DNA from: Populus alba
Taxonomy: Eukaryota > Streptophyta > Magnoliopsida > Malpighiales > Salicaceae
Direction: 5' to 3'
DNA length: 64,000 nt
Assembly (NCBI RefSeq): GCF_005239225.2
Contig: NC_133297.1
Location: 12,946,147 to 13,010,146 of the forward strand
A program made the translations under genes and the position numbers. A model generated the notes under the pieces. That model ran no database searches, was not told where the DNA came from, and saw only the letters and a list, made by a program, of their open reading frames with translations. Below, piece by piece: positions 48,415 through 58,439 of this stretch. Position 1 is the first letter of the stretch, and every line of letters begins with the position of its first letter.

Positions 48415-49933
48415 GCAAACAAAAAATATAGATTGGTAAGTAATACCACTCCTAGATAAGACCTAATCCTTGAAAGATTGAAAATTGTACATAAACAAAA
48501 GATAAAAAAATAAAATTGTTATTGGAACACTTTAATTCTTTTTAAGTAATGTACTTTTTTTATTTTGATGATATGGTTTTACTAAGCGTAAAACATGCAT
48601 ATAAATCATTATATATATAAAAAAAAATGTAACTTGCAATACTTGTTGATATAAAATTAATAAACTTGAATATGTTATCAAACAAAAAATAGACTTGAAG
48701 ATGTAAACTGAGGCATGGATCAACTATTTGGACTTAAAACAATTTACTGTATGCTATATGTGATTGCAATATTATTTTTTAAACTTATTCAATCTTTATT
48801 CTTAATAACATATAAATAAAAATAAATAACAAACCAAAATTTATAGTAGAAATTTTTTGACAGGAGAGTATTGATCAAAAAACTTTAGTTCTAAATGGAA
48901 GAGTTGATCTTCTGCTTAAAGTGAAAACGTTGTTAGAATTTTCTTTTTATAGAGACAATTATGATAATTAATTTAACCTTAATTTTTAAAACCAAAAATA
49001 TATATACTTTTAGAAAGATAATTATTTAAAAGAAAACAACTTTTTATTCACGCCATAGTATATATAATCAACTCTTTGATATGTTTTTCGTTTCGTGGTA
49101 ACATTTATATTTCCGGCATTTCAGGGCATGACAACTTTGACATTGTCAGCTTGCTTCGACACTAATTTATACAGGCTTACCAATATTCAACCACTATGCC
49201 AATTGCTTCCATAAAGAATTATGACGTGCCAAAAACAGAAAACTTCAATCAATATTGGCTATTAATTTGTATTCATATATATGGAGACCTCTATTTTACT
49301 AATTATGTGCTTGCAAATTAAATTAAAGAGTACCCAGATATCGCCTCCTGTACTTCACCAGCCAATTAGACCACTGTTCATCGTTTGCTAAACCCTAAGA
49401 TGGACTCATATGTCGCCGTAGTCGCACATTGTCCTGCCAGGCCAGTTCTTAATGAAAGATATTGGGAAAGAAGTCTTTGCGAATAGGCTGGAGAGCTGTC
49501 TCTTTAACTAGTATTCAAATTATTATCAAGTTACCCAATAATTAATCAATGGGGTTTTGTTTGATTTAACGTAGTACCATGGCTTAAAATGGTGTGTGTG
49601 TGTGTCTAAAGAAAAGAGAGAGAGAGAAATAAAGGAGACGACAAAAAAGACAAAGAATATAGGTGAGAAGAAGTGTTTGGGCTAAGAGCATGTAATAACA
49701 AGAAATGGTCATTGGCTCTACAGTATACTAGGGCTAAAAATGTCGTGTAAAACCAACAAAAGTGACTTGCCATCCTAACCCTAAACCAACACCCCGCTTT
49801 CTTATTCTGTTGGTGCTCGTTTCTTATGCAACTATATATCTTCCTGTGGACTTCTTTCTCTGTTGTATTTGATGATAAAGAATTCATAGCTAGATAGGTG
49901 TTCAACATTAAAAGTACTGTTGGCCATCGATCC
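48415..49933. other. Intergenic DNA and MYB upstream region
   Basis: AT-rich to about 49,100, then more balanced. A (GT)n run lies at about 49589-49604 and GA repeats near 49614-49628. The last several hundred bases should contain the MYB promoter and 5' leader. No other gene is recognised. Confidence 0.5.
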
Positions 49934-51528
49934 ATGGAGGAATATTCTTTGGCCGGTAATTCAAGTGATGATGCAAAGAGTACTGCTTGCCCTAGAGGTC
50001 ACTGGAGACCTGCTGAGGATGACAAACTCAGGCAACTGGTTGAACAATATGGTGCACAAAACTGGAATGATATTGCAGAGAAGCTCCAAGGAAGATCAGG
50101 TTAGTTATATATAACTTTTAAATTATTTTTTCTGTGAATCAGGTGAATATCATTAAGATCAAACACGTTAGATAATCGGAAATTGATGCTTAATTTAGAG
50201 ATAGCGCGCGCATATATCCACAGATTATCGTAGGAAAACTATTGCAAGGAGGGATTAGCTCATACAGTATACGCATATCTTAAATTTTAATTTGTTACAT
50301 GAAACGGGTTTTCAGGAATTAAGATTAATTGCAGATGGATTTTTAGCTTAATTAAGCATTAATTAACAGATATATCAATGTTATTATGTCTCTCTCTAAA
50401 TGTGTTTAGGACTTCTGGATCATGCTAGATGTAATCTTACCAGATATTTTTATTTTTATTTTTATTTTTATTTTCGTATGGAAGTAATTTTACCAGCTTA
50501 TGATTGGATCTATAATGTCTCATATATGTGTATGCCAGCTTGAGTAACTTCCAAAATTCCTATCGTGCTATAAGGGAGATAAAATTATACCAAGTATATT
50601 AATGGCGTCACTCTCTCTCTAAATATTACAAGGACACACACATGCACACACTTTGATCACTTGGTTCCTGATTCTCTCTCTTTATGCAGGGAAGAGTTGC
50701 AGATTGAGGTGGTTTAATCAACTTGATCCTAGAATCAACAGGAGACCCTTCAGTGAAGAGGAAGAAGAGAGACTACTAGCAGCTCATCATGTTCATGGAA
50801 ACAAGTGGGCATTAATAGCCAGACTATTTCCAGGTCGAACGGATAATGCTGTGAAAAATCATTGGCATGTAATAATGGCGAGAAAGCAAAGGGAACAATC
50901 CAAGCTATGTGGAAAGCGGAGTTATCATCATAGTCTAAGTGACTCCAATCCCCCCTCCAGTAGTTCGCATGCAAGGAAATCTAGGACTCAAGAGCTGTTC
51001 TGTTCGAGAATTGGATTTGAGGACTCTAGAGAGTGGGACTTTCGAAACCCCAGTCAAGATAGGACATTCTCAATATCTCCTTCTAGTTCTTCACCTTCTT
51101 GGAATCCCCCCCCATCACCTTTAGCAGCTTCAAACAATTCTTCTTTGGTGGATTTATCGAGAAGGATAGGAAGAGATAATTACTTCAACTCAAGTTTATT
51201 ATGCACCACCGAGAGCTCCAAAGTCTCCGATCAATCTATTTATAGATACCATATGAATTCCTCAGTGCGTAGCAGCGACTGGAGTTCCGGTAAATTCGGG
51301 CTTCCAAACTATAGAAGGGTGGTTCCAAGTCCATTAGGATACCTTAAACTTGGAGATGATTATGGAAACCATGGAATGATCAGGAAAGAGTTGTACTGTC
51401 ATAATTCATCCACATTAAAGAATATGAGAGCGACGAGTAACCATCAAGAGCAAGCTGGAGATCATGAATCTATCAGACACAAGGATGTTCCTTTTATAGA
51501 TTTTCTTGGTGTGGGTATATCTTCTTGA
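49934..51528 (+). CDS. R2R3-MYB transcription factor, subgroup-21-like (MYB52/54/56/69/105/117 type)
   Basis: This is a nuclear DNA-binding regulator. Arabidopsis relatives control secondary-wall formation, organ boundaries or seed-coat traits. There are two exons, 49934-50099 and 50690-51528. The 590-bp intron splits the Gly of GRSG|KSC in phase, and the product is 334 residues. The R2 repeat spans about 21-67 with helix-defining Trp24, Trp44 and Trp63 ([24 protein letters not shown]). R3 spans about 68-118 with Phe76, Trp95 and Trp114 ([17 protein letters not shown]). The combination of SRGHWRP-like start, [11 protein letters not shown] and HVIMARK is the subgroup-21 signature. The long Ser-rich tail ends in [11 protein letters not shown], like the C-terminal motif of MYB52/54 relatives. 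The usual second intron in R3 is absent. A retrotransposon begins 180 bp after the stop codon. Confidence 0.9.
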
Positions 51529-51682
51529 TCACCCACAAAAACTCCAATTATATTTTATCACATGCATGATGGTGTAGGGCTTACACTTTCTTTCGATCCT
51601 GTGAAAAATGTTGATGGCATGAAAATTAAGTAACAACAGTATCGTAGCTTTCATGTAATTTATACTTGGTAACAGTTCCTAG

Positions 51683-51700
51683 CTATATATATATATATTG
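51683..51700. repeat. Short (AT)n tract beside the retrotransposon insertion
   Basis: An alternating TA run lies between the MYB stop and the target-site duplication at 51703-51707. Confidence 0.8.
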
Positions 51701-51702
51701 CA

Positions 51703-51707
51703 AGATT
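51703..51707 (+). repeat. Target-site duplication, left copy
   Basis: AGATT abuts the TG start of the 5' LTR and is repeated exactly after the 3' LTR at 62617-62621. Confidence 0.9.
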
Positions 51708-52706
51708 TGTTGTAACCCATTTTTTGGGTCCCATGAAAAATAAAATAAATAGCCAAAAGAGGCTAGAAAAATAACGGAAGGCAGAAGCACTCAGAAAATG
51801 GTTAGAAAAATTGGTCAAGGAGTATAAAGATACAAAGATTGGATTTTTTACAGTATTTCTTGAAGGATGAGAGCCCTATTGAGAAGGAAAATTTAAATTT
51901 TGAGGAGAAGCCCAAATTTGGATGTTTATGGACTTAATTGGATTTTTATTTGAATTTATAAAGGATTTGATCGCAAGAAAAAATTGATTTTTAAGTCAAT
52001 TTGGGCTTTAATTAGAAGAAATTAAAGTTCTGAGGCCAAATTATATATTTTTTAGGAATTTATTGGGTCAAATCAGGGGCTTAATTGCATAAATATTGAA
52101 GTTTAATGGCCAATTAGGGACTTAATTGTAAAAATCCGAAACCAGGGACCAATTTGGAGAAGGCGCAAAGATAGAGGGGGCTGTTTGAATTTGATCCAGG
52201 GGCTTAATTGAAGAAATTAGAAGTTTATTGATCAATTGAGGGCTAAATTGCATAAATCAGAGGCCAAGGATCAAAGTGGAAAACGCGGCCAACTATGGGG
52301 ACGGACCGAAAATTGGAAGGGACGAAATTGAATTGAACACAGATGATTAAGGACTGATTCAAGAAATGTTCTGGCGCCTTTATTTTAAAATGGAACGGCG
52401 CGTTTTATCCAAAACGACGCCGTTTCATGCAAAAAAAAAAAAAAAAAGGAGACCGAACGGTGCCGTTTTGAACGGCACTGTTCACTTTCTTCTTCCCCCC
52501 GAACATTACAGCGGGGAAGAAGGAAAAGTTTGCATTATTTTATTTTTCTGCAGGTCCCTCTTGTCACCGACCGAGGCCCCACGCCGGTGGGCCACCGACA
52601 GAAGACACTGGCCGACCACCCGCCGCGCTGCCGAAGCCGAGGGAGGCCCGCCTGGACAGCCGCTCCTCGACCCGCTCCTTGGCTCCACGGTGAAGCCACG
52701 CCCGCT

Positions 52707-52726
52707 GGTTCTATAAATGGAGAACC
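52707..52726 (+). promoter_or_regulatory. LTR TATA box nested in a short inverted repeat
   Basis: GGTTCT and AGAACC (6-bp arms) flank ATAAATGG, which together with the preceding CT gives the TATA box. The transcription start would be about 25-35 bases downstream in GA-rich sequence. The same arrangement occurs in the 3' LTR near 60827-60846. Confidence 0.6.
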
Positions 52727-53283
52727 GAAAGAGAGAAGAAGGGGGAGGAAGACAGAAAAGAAAAAAAGAACTCAAAGAAAAAACAAAGAACCCGAAGAGA
52801 GGAGAGAGAGGAGAGACCGAACAGAGGGGAGAGAGTTATATTTTTTAAACTAAAAGGAGAGTGAAGTTTCAAACGAGGAGAGCACCATTGAAGAAAAGGC
52901 AACACCTGCTCCTCTGCACGGGGAAGAAGAAGAAGGAAACAACCGTTGTCCTTAGGCTTCCCAGCCACTGTCACCGTCATAACCACTTGAGGCATCACCG
53001 GCTTCCTCTCCATCACCACCACCACCATCAACGCTGCCAAAAAATAGCAGAATCACCGTGAGAGGGAAGAGCAGTGTGAGAAGCAGAAGAAGAAAGGAGA
53101 AGCAGAGGAGAACAGAGTAGAACAAAAACACAGAGAAAAAGGAAGAAAGGCCAGCCACCATCCCAGCCATCCTCCGGTCAGCAACCGCCAGCAAAACCAC
53201 CACCAGCACCACTGTCAGCTCCTCTACCCAAGCTCATCGTCGCAGGTAACTCTTCCCCTTTATCCCGTATTCGTCTTCTTGCA

Positions 53284-53473
53284 TGCAGAACGTGCACTGT
53301 GCACGTTCTGCAAGTAAGAAATTAATTAGATGGTTACTGTGCAGGGGCACAGTAACCAGCTAATTAATTCTTCGGTTACTATGCAGGTCTAATTAATTAA
53401 CAGGTTACTGTGCAGGTGCACAGTAACCACCTAATTAATTAACTGGTTACTGTGCAGGTGCACAGTAACCAGT
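53284..53473 (+). repeat. Cluster of near-perfect palindromes in the 5' LTR
   Basis: Four inverted repeats: 53284-53312 (14-bp arms beginning TGCAGAACGTGCAC, 1-nt spacer) and 53332-53357 (11-bp arms GGTTACTGTGC, 4-nt loop). Then 53403-53428 (12-bp arms GGTTACTGTGCA, 2-nt loop) and 53442-53473 (15-bp arms ACTGGTTACTGTGCA, 2-nt loop). A half copy lies at about 53375-53388. Units are separated by CTAATTAATTA-type spacers, so the block is a small tandem repeat of hairpins. The 3' LTR copy is at 61405-61594. Confidence 0.9.
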
Positions 53474-54498
53474 CCATGTTCATTTCGGGTTGTAACATCA
53501 GCCCACACCATGTGTGGGCTGGGCTGAGTCCAGCCCTGTAGAAATTGGGCCCTAATTTATTTTGGGTTGATTTTTGGCCCAATTTCCTTTTAGGCCGAGT
53601 CTGGCCCGTTTGAAAAAATATCTTCAAAAAAATTTGTGATTTTTGTGTAATTTTATTATTGTATTTTGGGTCAATACCGGTTTGTATTTTTATATTGTCA
53701 AGATACAAATTCGGTATTAAAATACCCGGTTTTCGTCAAAAAAAAATGTTTACTAAAAAAAAAAATGTTTTGTTTTCATGCATACGGCCAATACACTAGC
53801 ATGTTTTGAATGTTCTTTTTATATATATAAAAAAAATATATTGGAAGTTTTGAAAATGTGTTTTCGCATAGATTTCTTAAACACAAAATCATTTTCTTGC
53901 ATTTGTGGATTTTACAACCCGTTTGTAAAACTCCAAAGGGTATTGGCCAATATTCCAAAAAACTATAAAAATCTTATTTTGGGAGGAGAAGTTGTGGTTA
54001 TTGTTCACCGCTAATGTTTGGATGAAGAAATCCTTAAAAGGACGAACATCCAAAATATTATCGGGAGTAATAAATCAACGCACATGTTTGAAAGAAGCTT
54101 TGGCTGCGATCGAGAATATTTCAAAATTAAAATTTTTTTTCTCCACGGTTTACGAGCCGTGAAAAGTAATTTTTTTTTAGGAATTGTGAAATTTTCTTCG
54201 TTCTTTTTATTCTCTTTTCCTTGCGATTTACGAGTTGACGGGATTAGAAAACACCAACACCATAGACTATAGAGCAAACCAAACACCAAGCAGCTTACCT
54301 TAGGTAGGGCGTATTAGGGGTGCTAGTACCTTCCCTTTACGCAACCAGTCCCTTGCCTTAGAATCTCTGAAAGACCAGTTAGGGTTCCTAGTGACCAAAT
54401 ACTAGGTGGCGACTCCAAAGAACCAAATCATCAGAACACAACGAAAATCGCCAGCCGATGTCGTGCCTTTATAAATTTTTTGTGGGGGTGTGACTGAA

Positions 54499-54516
54499 TG
54501 GCGACTCCACTGGGGA
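54499..54516 (+). promoter_or_regulatory. Primer binding site, tRNA-Arg
   Basis: TGGCGACTCCACTGGGGA starts 3 bases after the 5' LTR. Its complement is the 3' end of a plant tRNA-Arg (UCCCCAGUGGAGUCG plus CCA). I recall this primer as typical of Ogre/Tat-type elements. Confidence 0.9.
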
Positions 54517-55106
54517 TGTTAGGACTAAGCTTGATTTGTTTGTTTGTTTATGTTATATGTTATTGGTTTTTGTTTTCTTATGATGTTTTGTTTAAAAGCT
54601 TTAGCATATATCTTTACATTCTATCATACATGCCATAGTCATGCATCACTTTATTATTATTATTATGTTTTGGAGGGCACACACATGTAACTCTAAGTTT
54701 AAGTGGGGGACTAGCAGCTTGCCTTATGACTTGAGTCAAGGTTTAAGTTTGTGTAAACCCCAACTCTTTGCTGAGTGTTTAGACTGATAGTGATTGGTAC
54801 ACGTGCCATCCCACTATCTGCTGGACCTCCATATCGCCTTTACGAGGGTGATCACTGGAACAGCAAGAGACCCTCTTTTAGAGACCTAGTAGTAAACCTA
54901 CCCTATGTCTCACGTAGAAGAACTAGAACCTATCCTTAGGATGTATGTTCCATAATATCTTTTGCAAGTCATACATTCATACCCAATGAATAAAGCATTT
55001 TTATCACAATCATGCATTTTTTTTCTCATACATCTATGCATGCATCGCCAGATCGTGAAACATAGGTCCCACATCCAGAGTCCACCAAACCCGATCCAGA
55101 TCAAGA
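54517..55106 (+). other. Retrotransposon untranslated leader
   Basis: No open frame is supported between the PBS and gag. The sequence has moderate base composition and probably contains the packaging/dimerisation signal, which cannot be located by eye. Confidence 0.5.
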
Positions 55107-56534
55107 ATGGAAAACGAAGAAAGAGCTCACTTAGAGTCGCACTACCAGACCGAGTTGGAATCTGTGAAAAATGAAGTTTCTCGATTGACCAATCTGCTTG
55201 AGCAACTTTTAAGAGCCAAGAACGGGGAGGGAATGTCTACCCAACCACCTATAGGAGCACAGTCAGTTCATGTCCCGGGGGTATCTCAGAACTTGGGGGC
55301 AGATTCAATGATGGAGCAGCACTTTGCACCTGCCATTCCCATTCAGCCCCCTCAAGCTCACGTCACAGCAGATGGGCCTTCCGATAATAGGTCCACCGGA
55401 TGTATGAACGATGATAAGATATCAGCCTTGGAAGAAAGGTTAAGAGCAGTCGAGGGAAATGACTGGTTTGACCCCATGCGAGCGTCTGAAATATGCTTGG
55501 TACCAAACATCACGGTACCAAAAGATTTCAGGATACCGGAGTTTATAAAGTACGCTGGGCTGGAATGCCCAAACACTCACCTTCGATCTTATTGCAATAA
55601 GATGGCTGAGGTGATTCATGACGATAAGTTACTGATCTACTTTTTCCAAGACAGTCTATCGGGGTCGGCGCTAAGTTGGTACATGAGGCTGGATAATGCC
55701 AAGATCAAGAAATGGAAGGATTTAGTTGAGGCTTTCCTTAAGCAATACAAGTTCAATTTGGAAATTGCTCCAGATCGAACGAGCCTTATGTCAATGGAAA
55801 AGAGAAGCCAAGAATCAGTAAGGGCTTATGCGCAAAGATGGAGGGACGAGGCCATGCATGTGCAACCCCCTTTGATAGAAACGGAGATGGTGGCTTTGTT
55901 CGCCAATACATTCAAGGCACCCTACTATGAGCATTTAATGGGTAGCTCTTCTCAACATTTCTATGATGTTGTACGCATAACGGAAAGAATAGAGCAAGGG
56001 ATTAAAGCTGGACGCATAATTGAGCCATTGGAGACAAAAGGTTTTTTCGGAAGAAAATTGAAGGGTCCCGTTAACAACTTCGAAGGTGGATCCAATGACA
56101 AGATAACGGATTCATATAACCCACAAATACCTACCTCCCATGTGGCCCACATAAACTTTAACAAACCTTTTTCCCCTAATCGAGCAAATGGCCAGTCAAA
56201 CACCCAAAACAACCACCAAAGACCAAACCCAAGATACGTTTCAGAACAACTACCGCCATTACCCATGCCTCTGAAGGACATATATGCCAAACTACTGAGC
56301 ATTGGACAAATAGCTCCTATCCCTACATTACCACTACAGCCACCATTCCCCATCTGGTATAAGCCCGAGTTGACTTGCGAGTACCATGCTGGTATTCCCG
56401 GGCATTGCCTTGAAACGTGCTATGGTTTCAAGAACAAGTTGTTGAAGCTCATCAAGATAGGATGGGTGTCATTTGAAGATACACCCAATATCAGTTCAAA
56501 TCCATCGCCACATGACAAAAGTGATAGGGGATAA
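55107..56534 (+). CDS. gag: Retrotransposon Gag polyprotein, Tat/Ogre-like
   Basis: A 475-residue structural protein that would form the virus-like particle. It opens with a coiled-coil-prone stretch (residues 8-33, ESHYQTELESVKNEVSRLTN). A low-complexity linker follows to about 105. The core capsid-like Gag domain (about 125-315) has WFDPMRASEICLVPNITVP, FRIPEFIKYAGLECPNTHLR, SGSALSWYMRLDN and SVRAYAQRWRDEA. A modified zinc-knuckle-like motif C-X2-H-X5-H-X4-C lies near 431-445 (CEYHAGIPGHCLETC), followed by LLKLIKIGWVSFED, the pattern of Tat-lineage Gag. It ends at a TAA, and the same frame stays open for another 106 codons. There is no protease or pol continuation. Confidence 0.9.
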   Translation: MENEERAHLESHYQTELESVKNEVSRLTNLLEQLLRAKNGEGMSTQPPIGAQSVHVPGVSQNLGADSMMEQHFAPAIPIQPPQAHVTADGPSDNRSTGCMNDDKISALEERLRAVEGNDWFDPMRASEICLVPNITVPKDFRIPEFIKYAGLECPNTHLRSYCNKMAEVIHDDKLLIYFFQDSLSGSALSWYMRLDNAKIKKWKDLVEAFLKQYKFNLEIAPDRTSLMSMEKRSQESVRAYAQRWRDEAMHVQPPLIETEMVALFANTFKAPYYEHLMGSSSQHFYDVVRITERIEQGIKAGRIIEPLETKGFFGRKLKGPVNNFEGGSNDKITDSYNPQIPTSHVAHINFNKPFSPNRANGQSNTQNNHQRPNPRYVSEQLPPLPMPLKDIYAKLLSIGQIAPIPTLPLQPPFPIWYKPELTCEYHAGIPGHCLETCYGFKNKLLKLIKIGWVSFEDTPNISSNPSPHDKSDRG

Positions 56535-56855
56535 AGGGTTGGAAAACCTTGGTCAAGAATCGTCAATAATGAAGAAGGCGAGATCAAAGGAGAAGATAAG
56601 GAAACGCAAATGGGGAAGGAAGATGAAGCATTGCCTCGGTTGACTTTCCACACACTAGAAGAAGTTTCAGAACGGGTGGACCCAGGAGCTTCTCGTAGTT
56701 TTCAAAATGTAAAAACAACTTTATTTGCCTTAGCATGTTTTTGTCATTTGCTTTTGTCTTTGCTTTTATTTTCTCTAGTGAGCATTCAGAGCTCATATTG
56801 TCAGCCAGATTTTGTGTTTGTCTTTAAGCCTACCTTTTCTTTAAATAAATGATGA
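56535..56855 (+). pseudogene. In-frame continuation of gag after the TAA (possible readthrough or decayed segment)
   Basis: Directly after the gag stop the same frame is open for 106 codons (RVGKPWSRIVNNEEGEIKGE, then LPRLTFHTLEEVSERV). A hydrophobic stretch follows (LLLSLLLFSLVSIQSS). No protease active site (DTG/DSG) is present. The first part resembles a gag-to-protease linker; the second part looks non-functional. Either the TAA is a suppressed stop or it is a recent truncation. Confidence 0.4.
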
Positions 56856-57628
56856 GATTATGCACTTTTTAAACAAGGTTTAGTGGTTACAAATAAAGTA
56901 TCATAAAATGGTTTAATATGAAACTTAAGAAAAGCTACCCTTGAAATACAGCCTCACCTCTGGATAACATAATGAATTGATACATCACCTGTAAATTTTC
57001 TTTCAAGACAAAAATAGAGTTTATCAATCCTAAACAATGTGCATTTTTGAAAAAAAACACAATTTATTGTCCTTTCACTCTCTAATGAGTTTTTTATTGG
57101 TGGTTTTGTTTTGAGTCGAAATGAATTTCTTCTCTATATAAAAACCTAGACTAGGATCGCACCCCTACACTGGGGGCAAGACGAGATGTTTTATGAAAAG
57201 TTTTACGAAAACCAAGCTAAAGCATTTGACAAAAGCATGACAGAGAGGCAAATACAAGTCATACATTTTGAGAAAAGGACTACTTGAAGAAAGTCAAAGA
57301 CTTCTTCTCCAAGAATATGATAGGCAACACGAGAGATAAATCCAGCATATGACTTCAAAAACAAGTTCATGTTAAGAGGGAGTCTCATGAACTAGAAGAA
57401 GAGGCTGGGACCTATGTTTCAAAACCAGGTATAAATGCATGCATTGCATCTAATCATAAATCATTGCATATATATTTTTTGGATCGTTACAGGAGGAGAT
57501 CTTAGCGCATTCCAACAAGATTATGGACGAAGAAAGAATCATCATGATTCTAGAACAACAAGAAGAGAAGATAATGGTTTTCAAACCCTGCCAGCAGGAA
57601 GAACGACATCGATAGCATTCGGTAAAAA
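56856..57628 (+). other. Non-coding internal region of the retrotransposon
   Basis: This is AT-rich linker sequence without recognisable pol motifs, where protease, RT, RNase H and integrase would be expected in an autonomous element. A splice-acceptor-like GTTACAGGAG lies near 57485. Confidence 0.5.
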
Positions 57629-58391
57629 GGAATCACCAAATGGGATTCCAAGTTGTTGAGATCGACAGAAGGGATCTCGTATTTCGATGGAGGTCGCCAG
57701 AAGGGACCTCATATTTCAGCTTTGAATAAAAGGAATCGTCAGATGAGATTCCAAGTTGTTTGAGATCGCCAGAAGGGGTCTCGTTTTCGATATTCATCAA
57801 TGGAGGTCGCCAGAAGGGACCTTAAATTTCAGCTTTGGTATAAAAGGAATCGCCAGATGGGATTCCAAGTTGTTTGGCTAAAGGAGATCACCAGAAGGGA
57901 TCTCATATTTCGATGAAGGTCGCCAGAAGGGACCTCATATTTCAGCTTTGAATAAAAGGAATCGCCAGATGGGATTCCAAGTTGTTTGAGATCGCCAAAA
58001 GGGGTCTCGTTTTCGATATTCATCAATGGAGGTCGCCAGAAGGGACCTCAAATTTCAGCTTTGGCATAAAAGGAATCGCCAGATAGGATTCCAAGTTGTT
58101 TGGCTAAAGGAGATCGCCAGAAGGGATCTCGTATTTCGATGGAGGTCGCCAGAAGGGACCTCATATTTCAGCTTTGAATAAAAGGAATCGCCAGATGGGA
58201 TTCCAAGTTGTTTGAGATCGCCAGAAGGGGTCTCGTTTTCGATATTCATCAATGGAGGTCGCCAGAAGGGACCTCAAATTTCAGCTTTGGTATAAAAGGA
58301 ATCGCCAGATGGGATTCCAAGTTATTTGAGATCGCCAGAAGGGATCTCGTACTTCGACATTCATCAAGGAAGGTCGCCAGAAGGGACCTCA
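57629..58391 (+). repeat. Tandem array of about 21 inverted repeats with compensated stems
   Basis: About seven repeats of a unit of about 113 bp (higher-order period about 226 bp) each carry three 21-bp hairpins. One class has stem GGAATC/GATTCC with loop gccagatgg. A second has GAGATC/GATCTC or GAGATC/GGTCTC, and a third GAGGTC/GACCTC, both with loop gccagaagg. Units start at 57629, 57658, 57690, 57732, 57762, 57803, 57846, 57884 and so on to about 58370. Changes in one arm are matched by the other arm or give G-U pairs. The 113-bp period is not a multiple of three, so this is not coding. Related hairpins recur at 59540-59655. Confidence 0.9.
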
Positions 58392-58439
58392 TATTGAAAC
58401 CATTTCTTAGAAAAAGCATGGAGTTTACTAAGAATTCTT

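Larger units (their letters stand above)
51708..54495 (+). repeat. 5' LTR (2788 bp)
   Basis: The LTR begins TGTTGTAACCC and ends GTGTGACT, so the 3' terminus is CT and not the usual CA. A TATA box (CTATAAATGG) lies at 52711-52720, so U3 is about 1.03 kb and R plus U5 about 1.75 kb. A GA-rich transcribed leader with strong purine bias follows the TATA box. A palindrome cluster lies at 53284-53473. It is essentially identical to 59830-62616. Open frames inside it are fortuitous and shared by both LTRs. Confidence 0.95.

Noticed and set aside
52366..53061. Several open frames in the LTR (60-116 codons, both strands)
   Set aside because: They lie in U3/R, are repeated in the other LTR with frame changes caused by homopolymer differences, and have Arg/Lys- or Leu/Ser-rich low-complexity composition without a domain.
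57829..58252. Minus-strand repeated frames of 65 codons
   Set aside because: They are produced by the 226-bp higher-order period of the hairpin array. The unit length is not a multiple of three, so no frame is maintained.
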